From NCBI RefSeq assembly GCF_039862785.1, contig NZ_CP156795.1, forward strand, positions 2,108,001-2,172,000: a stretch of DNA of 64,000 bases, given 5' to 3'. Below are positions 53,205 to 62,383 of this stretch, in pieces (positions within the stretch are counted from its first letter, which is position 1; each line of letters starts with the position of its first letter). The translations under genes and the position numbers were made by a program. The notes under the pieces were generated by a model. That model had not been told where the DNA came from. It worked only from the letters and a program-made list of their open reading frames with translations, and made no database searches. This DNA is from Acinetobacter sp. ANC 7912 (GTDB lineage Bacteria; Pseudomonadota; Gammaproteobacteria; Pseudomonadales; Moraxellaceae).

Positions 53205-54485
53205 ATGAAAGATTTCAATAAGCCACCTTCTCAACAGAAAGCGCTTGCAATCGGATTTACCATCGGCATCCATGCAATCGCTGTGGTGGGATTGCTTTAT
53301 CTGGGCATGAGTAAACCGCCTCAACCACCGAAGCAGATCAAAACCATCCTGGTCAATCCGGAAGACCTGAAACCGGTCACACGTGAAGAAACTGAATTTG
53401 ATGAAACTGCGCATGAAAATGTCGCAGAACAGATCACCCAGACTGCTGAACCAACACCGGAAGCAGCACCGGAAATTCCAACCACTGCGCCTGCTGAGGT
53501 TCCTCCTGTAACGCCACCAGCACCAAAAGTGGATACCCAAAAGGCTATCCAGGAAGCCAAGGCAGCTGCAGCAGCGCAACAGAAAGCTGAACAGCAGGCT
53601 GCCGAAGCAGCCAAACGTGCCGAAGCTGCGGAACAGGCTAAACAGGAAGCCACTCGAGCAAAAGCCGAGGCAGCACAAAAATCTAAAGCTGAGCAGGAAG
53701 CCGCGCGTCGTGCTGAGCAGCAGGCCAAGCAAAAAGCAGATGCTGCGGAAAAAGCTCGCCTCGAAGCACAACGTAAAGCCGATTTAGCAGCCAAACAGAA
53801 ACTTGACGCTCAGGCCAAAGCCAAGGCCGAAGCAGATGCAAAAGCTAAAGCAGATGCTGCCGCAAAACAAAAAGCGGCTGCTGAGGCAAAAGCTAAGGCA
53901 GATGCGGAAGCGAAGCATAAGGCTGAACAACAAGCCAAGCAAAAAGCGGATGCTGCGAAAAAAGCTGCTGCTGAAGCTGAAGCGAAACACAAAAAAGCAG
54001 ATGCAAAAGCTAAAGCAGATGCTGCCGCGAAAAATAAAGCGGCTGCAGAGGCAAAAGCCAAAGCCGATGCGGATGCCAAACGTAAAGCTGCGGCGGAAGC
54101 CGAGGCCAAACGTAAAGCAGATGCTGAGGCAAAGACTCATGCGGAAGCCGAAGCCAAAGCATCTGCCGCTAAAAAAGCTGCTGAAGAAGCTGCACACAAA
54201 AAGGCTGAAGCTAAACGCATCGCCTCCAGTGCAAAACGCGACTTCGAGAACAAGATTAAACGTGCCTGGGATATTCCAGCGGGATCTTCCGGTCAGAAGG
54301 CCACTGCCCGAGTGACCTTGAGTGACAGCGGTTCCGTGGTTTCTGTAATCGTCAATGCCAGCGATCCAGACATGAAAGCCAGTGTGGAAGCTGCGGTTCG
54401 TGCTGCTGCACCATACCCAATGCCGTCCGATCCGGATGCACGCCGTGAAGCTCGGAGTTTCACCTCTACCTTCACTGCACAATAA
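53205..54485 (+). CDS. tolA: Tol-Pal system protein TolA
   Basis: 426-residue periplasm-spanning protein. One N-terminal membrane segment (about residues 17-36, GFTIGIHAIAVVGLLYLGM) is followed by a Pro-rich stretch, a long Ala/Lys/Glu helix (about residues 115-340) of degenerate KADAEAKAKAD-type repeats, and a C-terminal globular domain (RDFENKIKRAWDIPAG onward) that contacts TolB and Pal. The helix makes large spurious open frames on the other strand. A terminator follows, so tolB-pal probably also has its own promoter. Confidence 0.95.
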   Translation: MKDFNKPPSQQKALAIGFTIGIHAIAVVGLLYLGMSKPPQPPKQIKTILVNPEDLKPVTREETEFDETAHENVAEQITQTAEPTPEAAPEIPTTAPAEVPPVTPPAPKVDTQKAIQEAKAAAAAQQKAEQQAAEAAKRAEAAEQAKQEATRAKAEAAQKSKAEQEAARRAEQQAKQKADAAEKARLEAQRKADLAAKQKLDAQAKAKAEADAKAKADAAAKQKAAAEAKAKADAEAKHKAEQQAKQKADAAKKAAAEAEAKHKKADAKAKADAAAKNKAAAEAKAKADADAKRKAAAEAEAKRKADAEAKTHAEAEAKASAAKKAAEEAAHKKAEAKRIASSAKRDFENKIKRAWDIPAGSSGQKATARVTLSDSGSVVSVIVNASDPDMKASVEAAVRAAAPYPMPSDPDARREARSFTSTFTAQ

Positions 54486-54491
54486 AAATTT

Positions 54492-54530
54492 AAGCCATAA
54501 CCAGCAAAACGGTTATGGCTTTTGCTTTTT
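54492..54530 (+). terminator. Terminator after tolA
   Basis: AAGCCATAACC and GGTTATGGCTT form an 11-bp perfect stem around AGCAAAAC, then TTGCTTTTT. It lies seven bases after the tolA stop codon. Confidence 0.85.
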
Positions 54531-54686
54531 TAAGATAAACTGCAGTGAAAAGCGGCAAAATAATATTCACTTTTCACAGTGTTATAACAGTTTGATCATG
54601 GCTGGATAGTTTATTTTTATGAAATCCATGCGATGATGTGACGCAATCATATTCAGAATAAATCCGTTGATTTGAGTAAATAACGA

Positions 54687-55973
54687 ATGATGGAAAAAAC
54701 GCGTAAACACCTACTCTGCCTTGCCATATTCACTGCTCTGGGTTCAATCACTGCCACCCAGACTCAGGCGCAATTACATCTGGAAATTACCAAAGCACCG
54801 GAAGCGGCGCCGAAGATTGCGATTGTCCCGTTTAGTCAAGACCAGAGCATTTATCCAATTGTGGAAAATGACCTGAACCGTTCTGGCAAGTTTACCAGTG
54901 CTTCAAAAAACCTGCCGGCAACAGCGAGCCTGAATAACCCGAATGCGGATGCCTGGGCTGCAGCCGGTGTACCTTATGTAGTGACCGGTTCTTCCAAGAC
55001 CAATGCTGATGGCTCATATGAAATCCAGTACCAGCTGTATGACATCGAGAAAAAACAGTACTTATTAAATGAACTGCTGACAGTTCCGGCAACCCGTACC
55101 CGTCAGGCTGCCCACATGATCAGTGATGCGATTTTCCAAGCATTAACCGGCATTCCGGGTGATTTTAGTGGCCGTATCGCTTATGTACTGCGTAACCCTG
55201 CAACTCCCGATCAGCGTTATACCCTGCAAATTGCTGACACAGATGGTGAACAGCCAAAAACCATTTTGACTTCACGTGATCCAATCTTGTCTCCAGCCTG
55301 GACACCGGATGCGAAAAAGATTGCCTATGTTTCATTTGAAACTAAGCGCCCAGCCATTTATTTGCAGAATCTGGCAACCGGTCAACGTGAAAAATTGGCC
55401 AGCTTCCGTGGCCTGAATGGTGCACCAAGTTTCTCACCAGATGGCAAGAGCATGCTGTTCACCGCATCGATGCATGGCAATCCTGAAATCTATGAAATGA
55501 ATCTGGAAACCCGTCAGTTGAAACGCATGACCAATGACTCAGCCATTGATACTGAAGCGCGTTATGCGCCGGATGGAAAATCGTTCATCTTCACATCAGA
55601 CCGCGGTGGCACACCACAGATTTATCGTTACGATTTTAATACCAGTAGCACCAAACGGATTACCTTCCGTGGTGCGTTCAATGCCCGTGGTTCTTTAAGT
55701 GCTGATGGTAAGAAACTTGCATTAGTTCATCGTCCTAGCGGTAGCAATTACAAAGTTGCCATCCAAGATATGAACTCAGGCGTGAATAATATCCTGACTC
55801 CAACCAGTCTGGATGAATCGCCAAGCTTCTCACCGAATGGTCAAATGGTGGTGTATGCCACTCGTGAAGGTTCACGTGGTCTGTTATCGATCATGTCACT
55901 GGACGGCCGGTTCCGTATGAACCTGCCTAGCGAACAAGGTGAAGTTCGTGAACCAGCTTGGGCACCAAAATAA
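54687..55973 (+). CDS. tolB: Tol-Pal system protein TolB
   Basis: 428-residue periplasmic protein with signal peptide (cleavage after TQAQA, about residue 29). An N-terminal alpha/beta domain (KIAIVPFSQDQ) is followed by a six-bladed propeller with repeated PSFSPDGKSM, ARYAPDGKSF and PSFSPNGQMV blades. It binds Pal and TolA. A 200-base gap and terminator separate it from tolA. The neighbouring pal gene starts about 40 bases later. Confidence 0.95.
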   Translation: MMEKTRKHLLCLAIFTALGSITATQTQAQLHLEITKAPEAAPKIAIVPFSQDQSIYPIVENDLNRSGKFTSASKNLPATASLNNPNADAWAAAGVPYVVTGSSKTNADGSYEIQYQLYDIEKKQYLLNELLTVPATRTRQAAHMISDAIFQALTGIPGDFSGRIAYVLRNPATPDQRYTLQIADTDGEQPKTILTSRDPILSPAWTPDAKKIAYVSFETKRPAIYLQNLATGQREKLASFRGLNGAPSFSPDGKSMLFTASMHGNPEIYEMNLETRQLKRMTNDSAIDTEARYAPDGKSFIFTSDRGGTPQIYRYDFNTSSTKRITFRGAFNARGSLSADGKKLALVHRPSGSNYKVAIQDMNSGVNNILTPTSLDESPSFSPNGQMVVYATREGSRGLLSIMSLDGRFRMNLPSEQGEVREPAWAPK

Positions 55974-56013
55974 TTTCATGCTTTAACATTAATCAAACTT
56001 CATGGAGATGAAG

Positions 56014-56586
56014 ATGAAAAAAGTACAACTATTCGCACTTCCATTACTGACTGCTGCACTGGTCATGACCGGCTGTGCCAGCCGTAAACCTGCAACCGAA
56101 GTTCAAACTGGTGACGTTGCACCAGGTTCAGCAACCACTGTTGATACCCAAGGCTTAAGTGAAGATGCAGCCCTGAATGCACAAAGCCTGGCTGGTGCAT
56201 CTTCTAAAGGTGTGACTGCTGAAAATAAAGCTTACCTGGCAAAACGTGTGGTGTACTTCGACTATGACAGCAGCGAACTGTCAAATGAAGACATCCGTAC
56301 TCTGCAAGCACATGCACAGTTCCTGATGGCTAACGCCAACTCACGTGTGGCTTTAACTGGCCATACCGATGAACGTGGTACCCGTGAATACAACATGGCA
56401 CTCGGTGAACGCCGTGCCAAGGCTGTAGAAAGCTTCCTGATCACCACCGGTGTGAATGCGGGCCAACTGGAAGCGGTAAGCTATGGTAAAGAAATGCCGG
56501 TTGATCCAGGCCATGACGAAAGCGCTTGGCAGAAGAACCGCCGTGTAGAAATTAACTACGAAGCGGTACCACCTCTGCTGAAATAA
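56014..56586 (+). CDS. pal: Peptidoglycan-associated lipoprotein Pal
   Basis: 190-residue outer-membrane lipoprotein. The lipobox is VMTGC (Cys about residue 21) and the OmpA-like peptidoglycan-binding domain contains VVYFDYDSSEL, LTGHTDERGTREYN and NRRVEINY. ATG 56014 is chosen since GGAG is six bases upstream; the frame also has an ATG at 56002. It anchors the outer membrane to the wall and completes the Tol-Pal machine. Confidence 0.95.
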   Translation: MKKVQLFALPLLTAALVMTGCASRKPATEVQTGDVAPGSATTVDTQGLSEDAALNAQSLAGASSKGVTAENKAYLAKRVVYFDYDSSELSNEDIRTLQAHAQFLMANANSRVALTGHTDERGTREYNMALGERRAKAVESFLITTGVNAGQLEAVSYGKEMPVDPGHDESAWQKNRRVEINYEAVPPLLK

Positions 56587-56605
56587 GCATTTTCAGTCAG
56601 AAAAT

Positions 56606-56635
56606 AAAAAAGCACTCACCAATGAGTGCTTTTTT
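56606..56635. terminator. Bidirectional terminator after pal
   Basis: AAAAAAGCACTCA and TGAGTGCTTTTTT form a 13-bp perfect stem around CCAA. It lies between pal and the convergent small-protein gene. Confidence 0.93.
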
Positions 56636-56659
56636 ATGGATGTTGAAAATTTTGAATGA

Positions 56660-56842
56660 TTATTTTACTGCATTTTCTTTTTTGGGCTGCAGCGATTCAA
56701 TCATGTCATGTTTGTTGAACTTTTTGTACTCCGGTTTAGCCTCGTAAGCCTTCCAGGCTTCCTTCATCGTTTCTTCAGAAATTTCGTCTAAATTAATGGC
56801 TTCGCTTGGCGTTGGAGTCGCATCAAATTTTAATGTCGTCAT
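56660..56842 (-). CDS. Small acidic protein of unknown function
   Basis: 60-residue cytoplasmic protein, MTTLKFDATPTPSEAINLDE at the start and a helix-rich body (EETMKEAWKAYEAKPEYKKF). ATG 56842 has GGAG seven bases upstream, whereas the longer frame to 56884 has no such site. I recall a short Acinetobacter family with this start (possibly NF038105), without known function. It lies opposite pal, between two transcription units, and uses the shared terminator at 56606. Confidence 0.75.
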   Translation of the reverse strand: MTTLKFDATPTPSEAINLDEISEETMKEAWKAYEAKPEYKKFNKHDMIESLQPKKENAVK

Positions 56843-57025
56843 CTTTGTGCTCCTGTACCGATATTTTCCTTTCTCCATCAACATAGCATTTTCTAGCCGA
56901 GTTGCAAGTGTAAAATCATAGCAAATAGTCGCAGTTTAATTTTTCTTTTACTCCGTTCTCATCTAAAATATGACGCAATAACATTTTTATCATTCTGATA
57001 AATCCTGATTCGGAGCTTTCCTGAC

Positions 57026-58000
57026 ATGTCTAACCTCAGCCTTTCCCAATTTTTACAGAATAAAACTGGGAATCTCACCCCTGAACTTGCACAAGTAATT
57101 GAAACAATAGCAAATACTTGTAAGTCAATTGATCAGGCTTTACAAAAGGGTGCATTGGCTGGTGTATTGGGCAGTGCTCAGCATGAAAATGTGCAAGGTG
57201 AAGAGCAGAAGAAACTGGATGTTATTTCTAATGACTATCTCATCAATGCATTAAAAGTGCATCCAAACGTTGGTGGCCTAGCTTCTGAAGAACTGGATGA
57301 ATTCACTACTGCTCAGGAAAATGGTCAGTATCTAGTATTGTTTGATCCACTCGATGGTTCCAGCAACATCGACATCAATATGTGTGTCGGTACGATTTTC
57401 TCGATCCTGCCGGCAAAAAATGCGGTGACTCAGGCTGAAGACTTCCTGCAACCCGGTGTAAATCAGGTTGCTGCAGGTTATGTTCTGTATGGCCCTTCAA
57501 CCATGCTGGCGCTGACTGTCGGTGCAGGTACCGTGTTCTTCACCTTTGATCCTGAAACCAAAGAATTCCTGCTGACTGCTGAAGGCGTTCAGGTTGCTGC
57601 AGATACTAAAGAATATGCGATTAATGCATCAAACCAACGTCACTGGGAAGCTCCAGTAAAACGCTATATCGACGAACTGCTGGCTGGTAAAACTGGTCCA
57701 CGTGAAAAAGACTTCAATATGCGTTGGGTTGCATGTATGGTGGGTGATATTCACCGCATCCTGTGCCGTAGCGGGATCTTTATGTACCCATACGACTTTA
57801 AAGATCCGAAAAAAGCCGGTCGTCTGCGTCTGATGTATGAAGCAAACCCAATGAGTATGCTGATTGAACAGGCTGGCGGTGCATCAACGACTGGTCGTGT
57901 GCGTATTCTGGACATTCAGCCATCTGAGCTGCATCAGCGTGTTCCTGTGATCATCGGTTCTAAAAACGAAGTTGATCTTGTAACCAGCTACCACAATTAA
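57026..58000 (+). CDS. fbp: Fructose-1,6-bisphosphatase class 1
   Basis: 324-residue gluconeogenic phosphatase. Metal-binding Glu and Asp are in GLASEELDE and [16 protein letters not shown], and substrate contacts are in the C-terminal [20 protein letters not shown] and [19 protein letters not shown]. Essential for growth of Acinetobacter on acids, since the genus depends on gluconeogenesis (known physiology). It stands alone upstream of a methyltransferase gene. Confidence 0.95.
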   Translation: MSNLSLSQFLQNKTGNLTPELAQVIETIANTCKSIDQALQKGALAGVLGSAQHENVQGEEQKKLDVISNDYLINALKVHPNVGGLASEELDEFTTAQENGQYLVLFDPLDGSSNIDINMCVGTIFSILPAKNAVTQAEDFLQPGVNQVAAGYVLYGPSTMLALTVGAGTVFFTFDPETKEFLLTAEGVQVAADTKEYAINASNQRHWEAPVKRYIDELLAGKTGPREKDFNMRWVACMVGDIHRILCRSGIFMYPYDFKDPKKAGRLRLMYEANPMSMLIEQAGGASTTGRVRILDIQPSELHQRVPVIIGSKNEVDLVTSYHN

Positions 58001-58009
58001 TCTTTTTAA

Positions 58010-58038
58010 ACGGCAGTTGGTACGCTACTGACTGCCGT
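58010..58038 (+). repeat. Hairpin between fbp and the methyltransferase gene
   Basis: ACGGCAGT and ACTGCCGT pair over 8 bp. There is no T-run after it; the preceding CTTTTTAAA would serve only the minus strand. It may be a weak terminator or a structure at the 5' end of the next mRNA. Confidence 0.45.
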
Positions 58039-58051
58039 GGACTTCTCTCCC

Positions 58052-58828
58052 ATGCCAACTATCTTCCTTGAATCCAAAGACAATCCGAAAATCAAGCACC
58101 TTAGGGGGCTGATTGAGCAGAATTCGTATCGAAAAAAACAAGGACAAACCGTACTGGAAGGTACACATCTGTGTCTTGCATGGCTACATGAAAATAAGAA
58201 AATTAACTCTATTTTCACGACAGAAAATGCCCTGAAACATCCAGACTTTGACACCATTCTGCAAAAATACACCGGTGTGGTTTTTGTGATTGGCGAATCA
58301 CTTTATAAGGACCTGAGTACCCTCGGTACTTCACTGGCCTGTATGGCGATTGTCGATATTCCAAGTTCTAGCCAAGCAGTCGATTACACGGCGGATACCC
58401 TAATTCTGGAAAACGTACAGGATCCAGGCAATGTCGGCACCCTGCTCCGCTCTGCTGCTGCTGCGGGTATTGACCAGATCATCTGCACCAAAGGTTCGGC
58501 GTCACTATGGTCGCCACGTGTGTTACGTGCCGGGATGGGTGCGCATTTTTCATTGCAATGCTTTGAAAATGTGGAACTTAAAGATGTATTAGATAATTTC
58601 AAAATTCCAGTCTATGTGACCAGTTCACACCGTTCTAGCAGCCTGTATAGTAAAGACTTGCGTAAACCTTGTGTCTGGATTTTAGGCAATGAAGGCCAAG
58701 GCGTTTCTGACTATGCCCTAGAACACGCAGAAGCCGTGACCATTCCACAACCAGGTGGTCAGGAATCCCTGAATGTGGCGATTGCCGGTTCCATCTGCTT
58801 CTTTGAAATGGTCCGTCAACGCATCTAA
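58052..58828 (+). CDS. TrmH/SpoU-family RNA 2'-O-methyltransferase
   Basis: 258-residue SPOUT methyltransferase. An N-terminal substrate-binding domain (LESKDNPKIKHLRGLIEQNS) is followed by the knotted domain with motif 1 LENVQDPGNVGTLLRSAAAAG, motif 2 WILGNEGQGVSD and motif 3 IPQPGGQESLNVAIAGSICF. It should methylate a ribose of rRNA or tRNA; the exact nucleotide is unknown. ATG 58052 is used rather than GTG 58037. Confidence 0.92.
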   Translation: MPTIFLESKDNPKIKHLRGLIEQNSYRKKQGQTVLEGTHLCLAWLHENKKINSIFTTENALKHPDFDTILQKYTGVVFVIGESLYKDLSTLGTSLACMAIVDIPSSSQAVDYTADTLILENVQDPGNVGTLLRSAAAAGIDQIICTKGSASLWSPRVLRAGMGAHFSLQCFENVELKDVLDNFKIPVYVTSSHRSSSLYSKDLRKPCVWILGNEGQGVSDYALEHAEAVTIPQPGGQESLNVAIAGSICFFEMVRQRI

Positions 58829-58975
58829 ACCTGCATTTTCAGTTACTTTATTGTATTTCTCAGCGACCTGTATAAAAAATAGATTACACTAGAAAAATAA
58901 TCATGTGTAATGTCAACCGAACCATTATTTCTAACGTTATATGAATATGTACTTGGAAATAATGGTGGGTATCCA

Positions 58976-59608
58976 ATGACGGGATTTTCCATCTCTATGG
59001 ATTTAGCACCAAAACAGCTGAAGGCTCAAGATGCGAGTACTCTTAAGAGTACGGCTGAGTCACGCCTGAAGAATTTCATGCAGGATGTGACGGGTCGTGC
59101 CTTAGTGATGATGGAAAGTGCCACTCAAGGCCAGCATGGCATTGCCATGGATCTGGTTCAGGAAGCCTTCATTTCCCTGCATAAATCATATGCCGACCGT
59201 TCGACCGAAGAATGGTATCCGCTGTTTTACACCATTTTGAATCACAAGTTACAGGACTGGCGGCGGAAAGAAGCCCGTCGTGCTCAGCCATTTTCCTTTT
59301 TCAAGAAAATTCAGCTAGATGATGAGTCAGAACTCGATGATCTCGTCGATGAAACTACGCCTTCACCTCTGGAATTTCTGGATCAGGCTGTGACTGCTGA
59401 AGAAATTCAACAGGCAATTTCACAGTTGCCTGTCCGTCAACAACAGGCCTTTATGCTCCGGGCATGGGAAGGCTTTGATACCCACACAACCGCACAGATT
59501 ATGAACTGCAGCGAAGGCAGTGTAAAAACCCACTATCACCGTGCAATCCAAGGTCTACGTGCCTCACTTGCACACCTCGATCCATTTCTGGGAGGGTCAT
59601 CCGAATGA
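58976..59608 (+). CDS. RNA polymerase sigma factor, ECF type
   Basis: 210-residue sigma-70 family factor. Region 2 is at about residues 35-105 (GIAMDLVQEAFISLHKSYAD and the -10-reading DWRRKEARRAQ) and region 4 at about 150-200 with a helix-turn-helix ending NCSEGSVKTHYHRAIQGLRA. A linker of about 45 acidic residues lies between them. ATG 58976 has GGTGG eight bases upstream; the frame extends to 58910. The next two genes overlap or follow closely and probably encode its membrane-bound partner and a periplasmic protein. The signal it answers to is unknown. Confidence 0.88.
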   Translation: MTGFSISMDLAPKQLKAQDASTLKSTAESRLKNFMQDVTGRALVMMESATQGQHGIAMDLVQEAFISLHKSYADRSTEEWYPLFYTILNHKLQDWRRKEARRAQPFSFFKKIQLDDESELDDLVDETTPSPLEFLDQAVTAEEIQQAISQLPVRQQQAFMLRAWEGFDTHTTAQIMNCSEGSVKTHYHRAIQGLRASLAHLDPFLGGSSE

Positions 59609-59922
59609 ATCAAGATGATTTCTTAAAGCAAGTAACTTCCAAACTTGATGGTATGGCACAACAGCACAAGGGCAAAGCTGTTGTGATGAACCGTGTACTT
59701 GAAGAAATTCAGGACACTAAAGAATCCCGTTTTGCCTTTCTGAAAATGTCGGGCTTTGCTCTCGCAGCGGCTATTGCTGGCATAGTTGTATTACCGAATA
59801 TTGCCACTCATGATGAACCTCAAACTCAGGTTGTTTCCACTCCTAAGCTTTCTCCTCAAATGGTAGAGGACTTGGAAATGCTCATGGTTTTAGGTGAGGA
59901 CAAGGTGCCACATGGCAGCTAA
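59605..59922 (+). CDS. Single-span membrane protein, probable anti-sigma partner
   Basis: 105-residue protein with a cytoplasmic N-terminal helix region (residues 1-45) and one membrane segment (about 48-67, MSGFALAAAIAGIVVLPNI). It overlaps the sigma-factor stop codon by four bases (ATGA), so expression is coupled. The size and topology suit an anti-sigma factor, and similar proteins accompany ECF sigma genes in other Proteobacteria. Sequence alone does not show binding to the sigma factor. Confidence 0.8.
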   Translation: MNQDDFLKQVTSKLDGMAQQHKGKAVVMNRVLEEIQDTKESRFAFLKMSGFALAAAIAGIVVLPNIATHDEPQTQVVSTPKLSPQMVEDLEMLMVLGEDKVPHGS

Positions 59923-60310
59923 GAAACTGGCGATTGCTTTTTGTGCTTTTGGCTTTCTGCAAACTAGTTTTGCAGGCTTCGAACGCTTCTGGATTTTTTC
60001 TAAAGATGCCAATACACAAGTCAGTGAAACCTGGGATAGCTTATCTGATTCAGAACAGGCAGCATTAATCAAACGTTATCAAACTTTGAAAGAACTTCCA
60101 GCACAACAAAGTGTAAACCTGCAGCAACGCATGGACTGGTTTACCCAGCTACCTGAAGCTGAAAAACAGAAAATGCGTGAAACTTGGCAGCGCATGAGCA
60201 CCCATGAACGTAGAGAACTGGCATCACGTATGCAAAAAGCCTCTCCAGAACAGCGCCAGGCTATTCGAGAAGAGTATATCAACAAACATCTTATAGTTAC
60301 TGAGCATTAA
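59912..60310 (+). CDS. DUF3106 periplasmic protein
   Basis: 132-residue protein with a signal peptide (cleavage after TSFA, residue about 22). Its tandem helical motifs LSDSEQAALIKRYQTLKELP, LPEAEKQKMRETWQRM and ASPEQRQAIREEY resemble DUF3106 and the CpxP/Spy helical-hairpin type, whose members sense or protect misfolded envelope proteins. It overlaps the preceding gene by 11 bases. The module sigma factor, membrane protein, DUF3106 suggests an envelope-responsive system. IS66 is inserted immediately after its TAA stop. Confidence 0.85.
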   Translation: MAAKKLAIAFCAFGFLQTSFAGFERFWIFSKDANTQVSETWDSLSDSEQAALIKRYQTLKELPAQQSVNLQQRMDWFTQLPEAEKQKMRETWQRMSTHERRELASRMQKASPEQRQAIREEYINKHLIVTEH

Positions 60311-60317
60311 TTTATCT
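60310..60317. repeat. Left target-site duplication of IS66
   Basis: ATTTATCT, with the first A being the last base of the DUF3106 stop codon. The same octamer stands at 62851-62858, an exact 8-bp duplication as expected for IS66. Confidence 0.93.
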
Positions 60318-60347
60318 GTAAGCGTCCGCTGAATCCCATACCAATTT

Positions 60348-61973
60348 TTAATTCGATTTAGGTTTCCAGCGATGTGGTAGTAATTCTTCTATTTGGGTCG
60401 CTTTATGCGTCGGCAGCCTTTTCAGCACATCACTTAAATAGGCATACGGATCCAAGCCATTCAGCTTTGCTGACTGGATTAACGTCATGATGTTTGCCGC
60501 TCGCTGACCACTGCGCAGCGAACCTGCAAACAGCCAGTTCTTGCGCCCCAACGCCCAGGGACGCATCTGATTCTCGACCCAATTATTGCAAATAGGTAGA
60601 TTGCCATCATCCAGATAGCGGCTTAAAGCTGGCCAACGCTTCAGAGTGTAATTGATCGCCTTGGCGGTGGGAGAACTCGATGGCACTGTCAGATGATATT
60701 GGTTGAGCCATTCATATAGTTGTTGCATCACTGGTTGACTATGCTGTTGTCGGTATTCGCGGCGGTCTTCCGCTGTACCATCGGTCTTTTTCCTGAGTTC
60801 TGCTTCTATCGCATACAGTTTCTGAATCAGCACCAATGCCTGTTCAGCGACCTGACTTTTCCCGGTCACATGCAGTTCATGGAATTTACGACGTGCATGG
60901 GCCATGCAGCCCACCTCTATGACCTGGCCTGATTTAAAGCGTGCTTTATAACCACTGTAATCATCACAGACTAGATAGCCCTGCCAGCCTTTCAAGAACT
61001 CTGCAGCATGCTGGCCTGAACGACTATCCTGAAAGTCATAGATCACTGCCTGAACTGGATTGTACTGTGTAGTGGCATAGGCCCAGACATAACCTTTCTT
61101 CGGTTTTTTATCATTCTCACCCATCCGCATGATGGTGACCGGTGTTTCATCTGCATGCAGCACCTGCTGTTGTAGTACCACCTCTTTTAAGGCATTGGCC
61201 AGAGGTTCCAGTTCTACACCGCAGCGACCTATCCAGTCAGATAAAGTTGATCTAGAAAGTTCGATTCCCGCCCGCTGATAGATCAGACGTTGACGGTACA
61301 GCGGCAAATGATCGGCATATTTCGATACCAACACATGGCTGAGCAGTTCAGGTGAAGCAATGCCTTTATCAATCACATAGGCGGGCATCGCTTGCTGAGT
61401 CAGGGTGTCACACTGATCACAGACCCATTTGCCACGGACATGCTGTTCCTTATAGAACTGTGCCGGTCTGAAATGCAGTTTTTCACTGACATCTTCGCCG
61501 ATACGACGGAGTTGGCAGCCACAAGCGCATTGGGTTGATGCAGGTTCATGCTCAATACGGATGGTGTGTAGATGATCTGGCAGTGGTCGACGTTTAGGTT
61601 TATTGGTTTTGGCTTTGTGTGTCGCTGCATCGGTTTTATCTGCATTTAATCGTTCTAATTCTAGATCAACGGCTGCAATATCTTCTTCGACCGCTTCATC
61701 CCAGAGATGGATTTGTTTTGCAGTGAGATGTTCGTTTTTACTGCCGAATTTGTGCTGTTTAAATAGTGCGAGTTCATGCTCGTATTTTTGATTGAGAATA
61801 GAAAGATGTTGAACTTTAGAATCTAATTGCTGATTGGTGACTTCAAGATGTTGAACTCTGGCATCTAATTGCTGGTTTGATTGTGCCAGAGACTGATGCT
61901 GCAGCGCCAACTGCCTGGTGAATTCCAGCAGTTGTTCATGGGTCAGTTGGCTTAAGTCAGGCAGCGTATTCAT
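60348..61973 (-). CDS. tnpC: IS66 transposase TnpC
   Basis: 541-residue DDE transposase. The N-terminus is a coiled coil of heptad-like segments (QSNQQLDARVQHLEVTNQQL, about residues 30-70). A zinc finger follows (CACGCQLRRIG and WVCDQCDTL), and the core has Asp in VLHADETPVTIM, Asp in YLVCDDYSGYK and the downstream Glu in WVENQMRPWALGRKNWLFAG. The length is usual for IS66. It is uninterrupted and begins 74 bases after tnpB. Confidence 0.94.
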   Translation of the reverse strand: MNTLPDLSQLTHEQLLEFTRQLALQHQSLAQSNQQLDARVQHLEVTNQQLDSKVQHLSILNQKYEHELALFKQHKFGSKNEHLTAKQIHLWDEAVEEDIAAVDLELERLNADKTDAATHKAKTNKPKRRPLPDHLHTIRIEHEPASTQCACGCQLRRIGEDVSEKLHFRPAQFYKEQHVRGKWVCDQCDTLTQQAMPAYVIDKGIASPELLSHVLVSKYADHLPLYRQRLIYQRAGIELSRSTLSDWIGRCGVELEPLANALKEVVLQQQVLHADETPVTIMRMGENDKKPKKGYVWAYATTQYNPVQAVIYDFQDSRSGQHAAEFLKGWQGYLVCDDYSGYKARFKSGQVIEVGCMAHARRKFHELHVTGKSQVAEQALVLIQKLYAIEAELRKKTDGTAEDRREYRQQHSQPVMQQLYEWLNQYHLTVPSSSPTAKAINYTLKRWPALSRYLDDGNLPICNNWVENQMRPWALGRKNWLFAGSLRSGQRAANIMTLIQSAKLNGLDPYAYLSDVLKRLPTHKATQIEELLPHRWKPKSN

Positions 61974-62047
61974 GACCGCAGTATGCCTGAGGTCATGAGA
62001 AGAATGAAATAGAACGTTTGGAGAATAGCAGAATGGAACAGCCTGGT

Positions 62048-62383
62048 TTAAAGCATCGTCACCACCTGCTGTCGTCCAATGCGCTGCCAGGGCAAACCTT
62101 GGATCAGTGCCTGTAACTGTTCCGGGCTGAGGGCCACGGTTTCACCTTGGTGAACTTGAGCCCAGTGAAATTTGCCCTGTTCCAGCCGCCGGGCACACAG
62201 CCAGATGCCCAGTCCATCATGTACCAGTACTTTCATGCGATGGCCACGTTTATTACAGAACAGGTAAGCACAATGCGGTTTGATGTAGCCAAAGGCTCTC
62301 ACCACCTGAGCCATGATAGTATCCATCCCTGCTCGCATATCCAGAGGTTGGGTAGAAAGCCAGATTTCATCAATGCGGATCAT
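62048..62383 (-). CDS. tnpB: IS66 accessory protein TnpB
   Basis: 111-residue protein of the IS66 Orf2 family, starting MIRIDEIWLSTQPLDMRAGM, with CAYLFCNKRGHRMKVLVHDG and LCARRLEQGKF as landmarks. The open frame extends to 62437, but the ATG at 62383 overlaps the tnpA stop codon by four bases (ATGA), the normal arrangement. It is required for transposition of IS66 elements in studied cases, but its exact role is unclear. Not related to the IS605 TnpB. Confidence 0.93.
   Translation of the reverse strand: MIRIDEIWLSTQPLDMRAGMDTIMAQVVRAFGYIKPHCAYLFCNKRGHRMKVLVHDGLGIWLCARRLEQGKFHWAQVHQGETVALSPEQLQALIQGLPWQRIGRQQVVTML

Noticed and set aside
53560..54200. Short repeated units resembling a repeat array
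   Set aside because: They are degenerate codon repeats of the TolA coiled coil, without regular spacers; not CRISPR or a tandem DNA repeat element.
53193..54482. Long open frames opposite tolA (192, 157, 232 and 99 residues) and a plus-strand shadow frame
   Set aside because: They arise from the Ala/Lys/Glu repeat composition of the TolA helix; the translations are low-complexity and have no ribosome sites.
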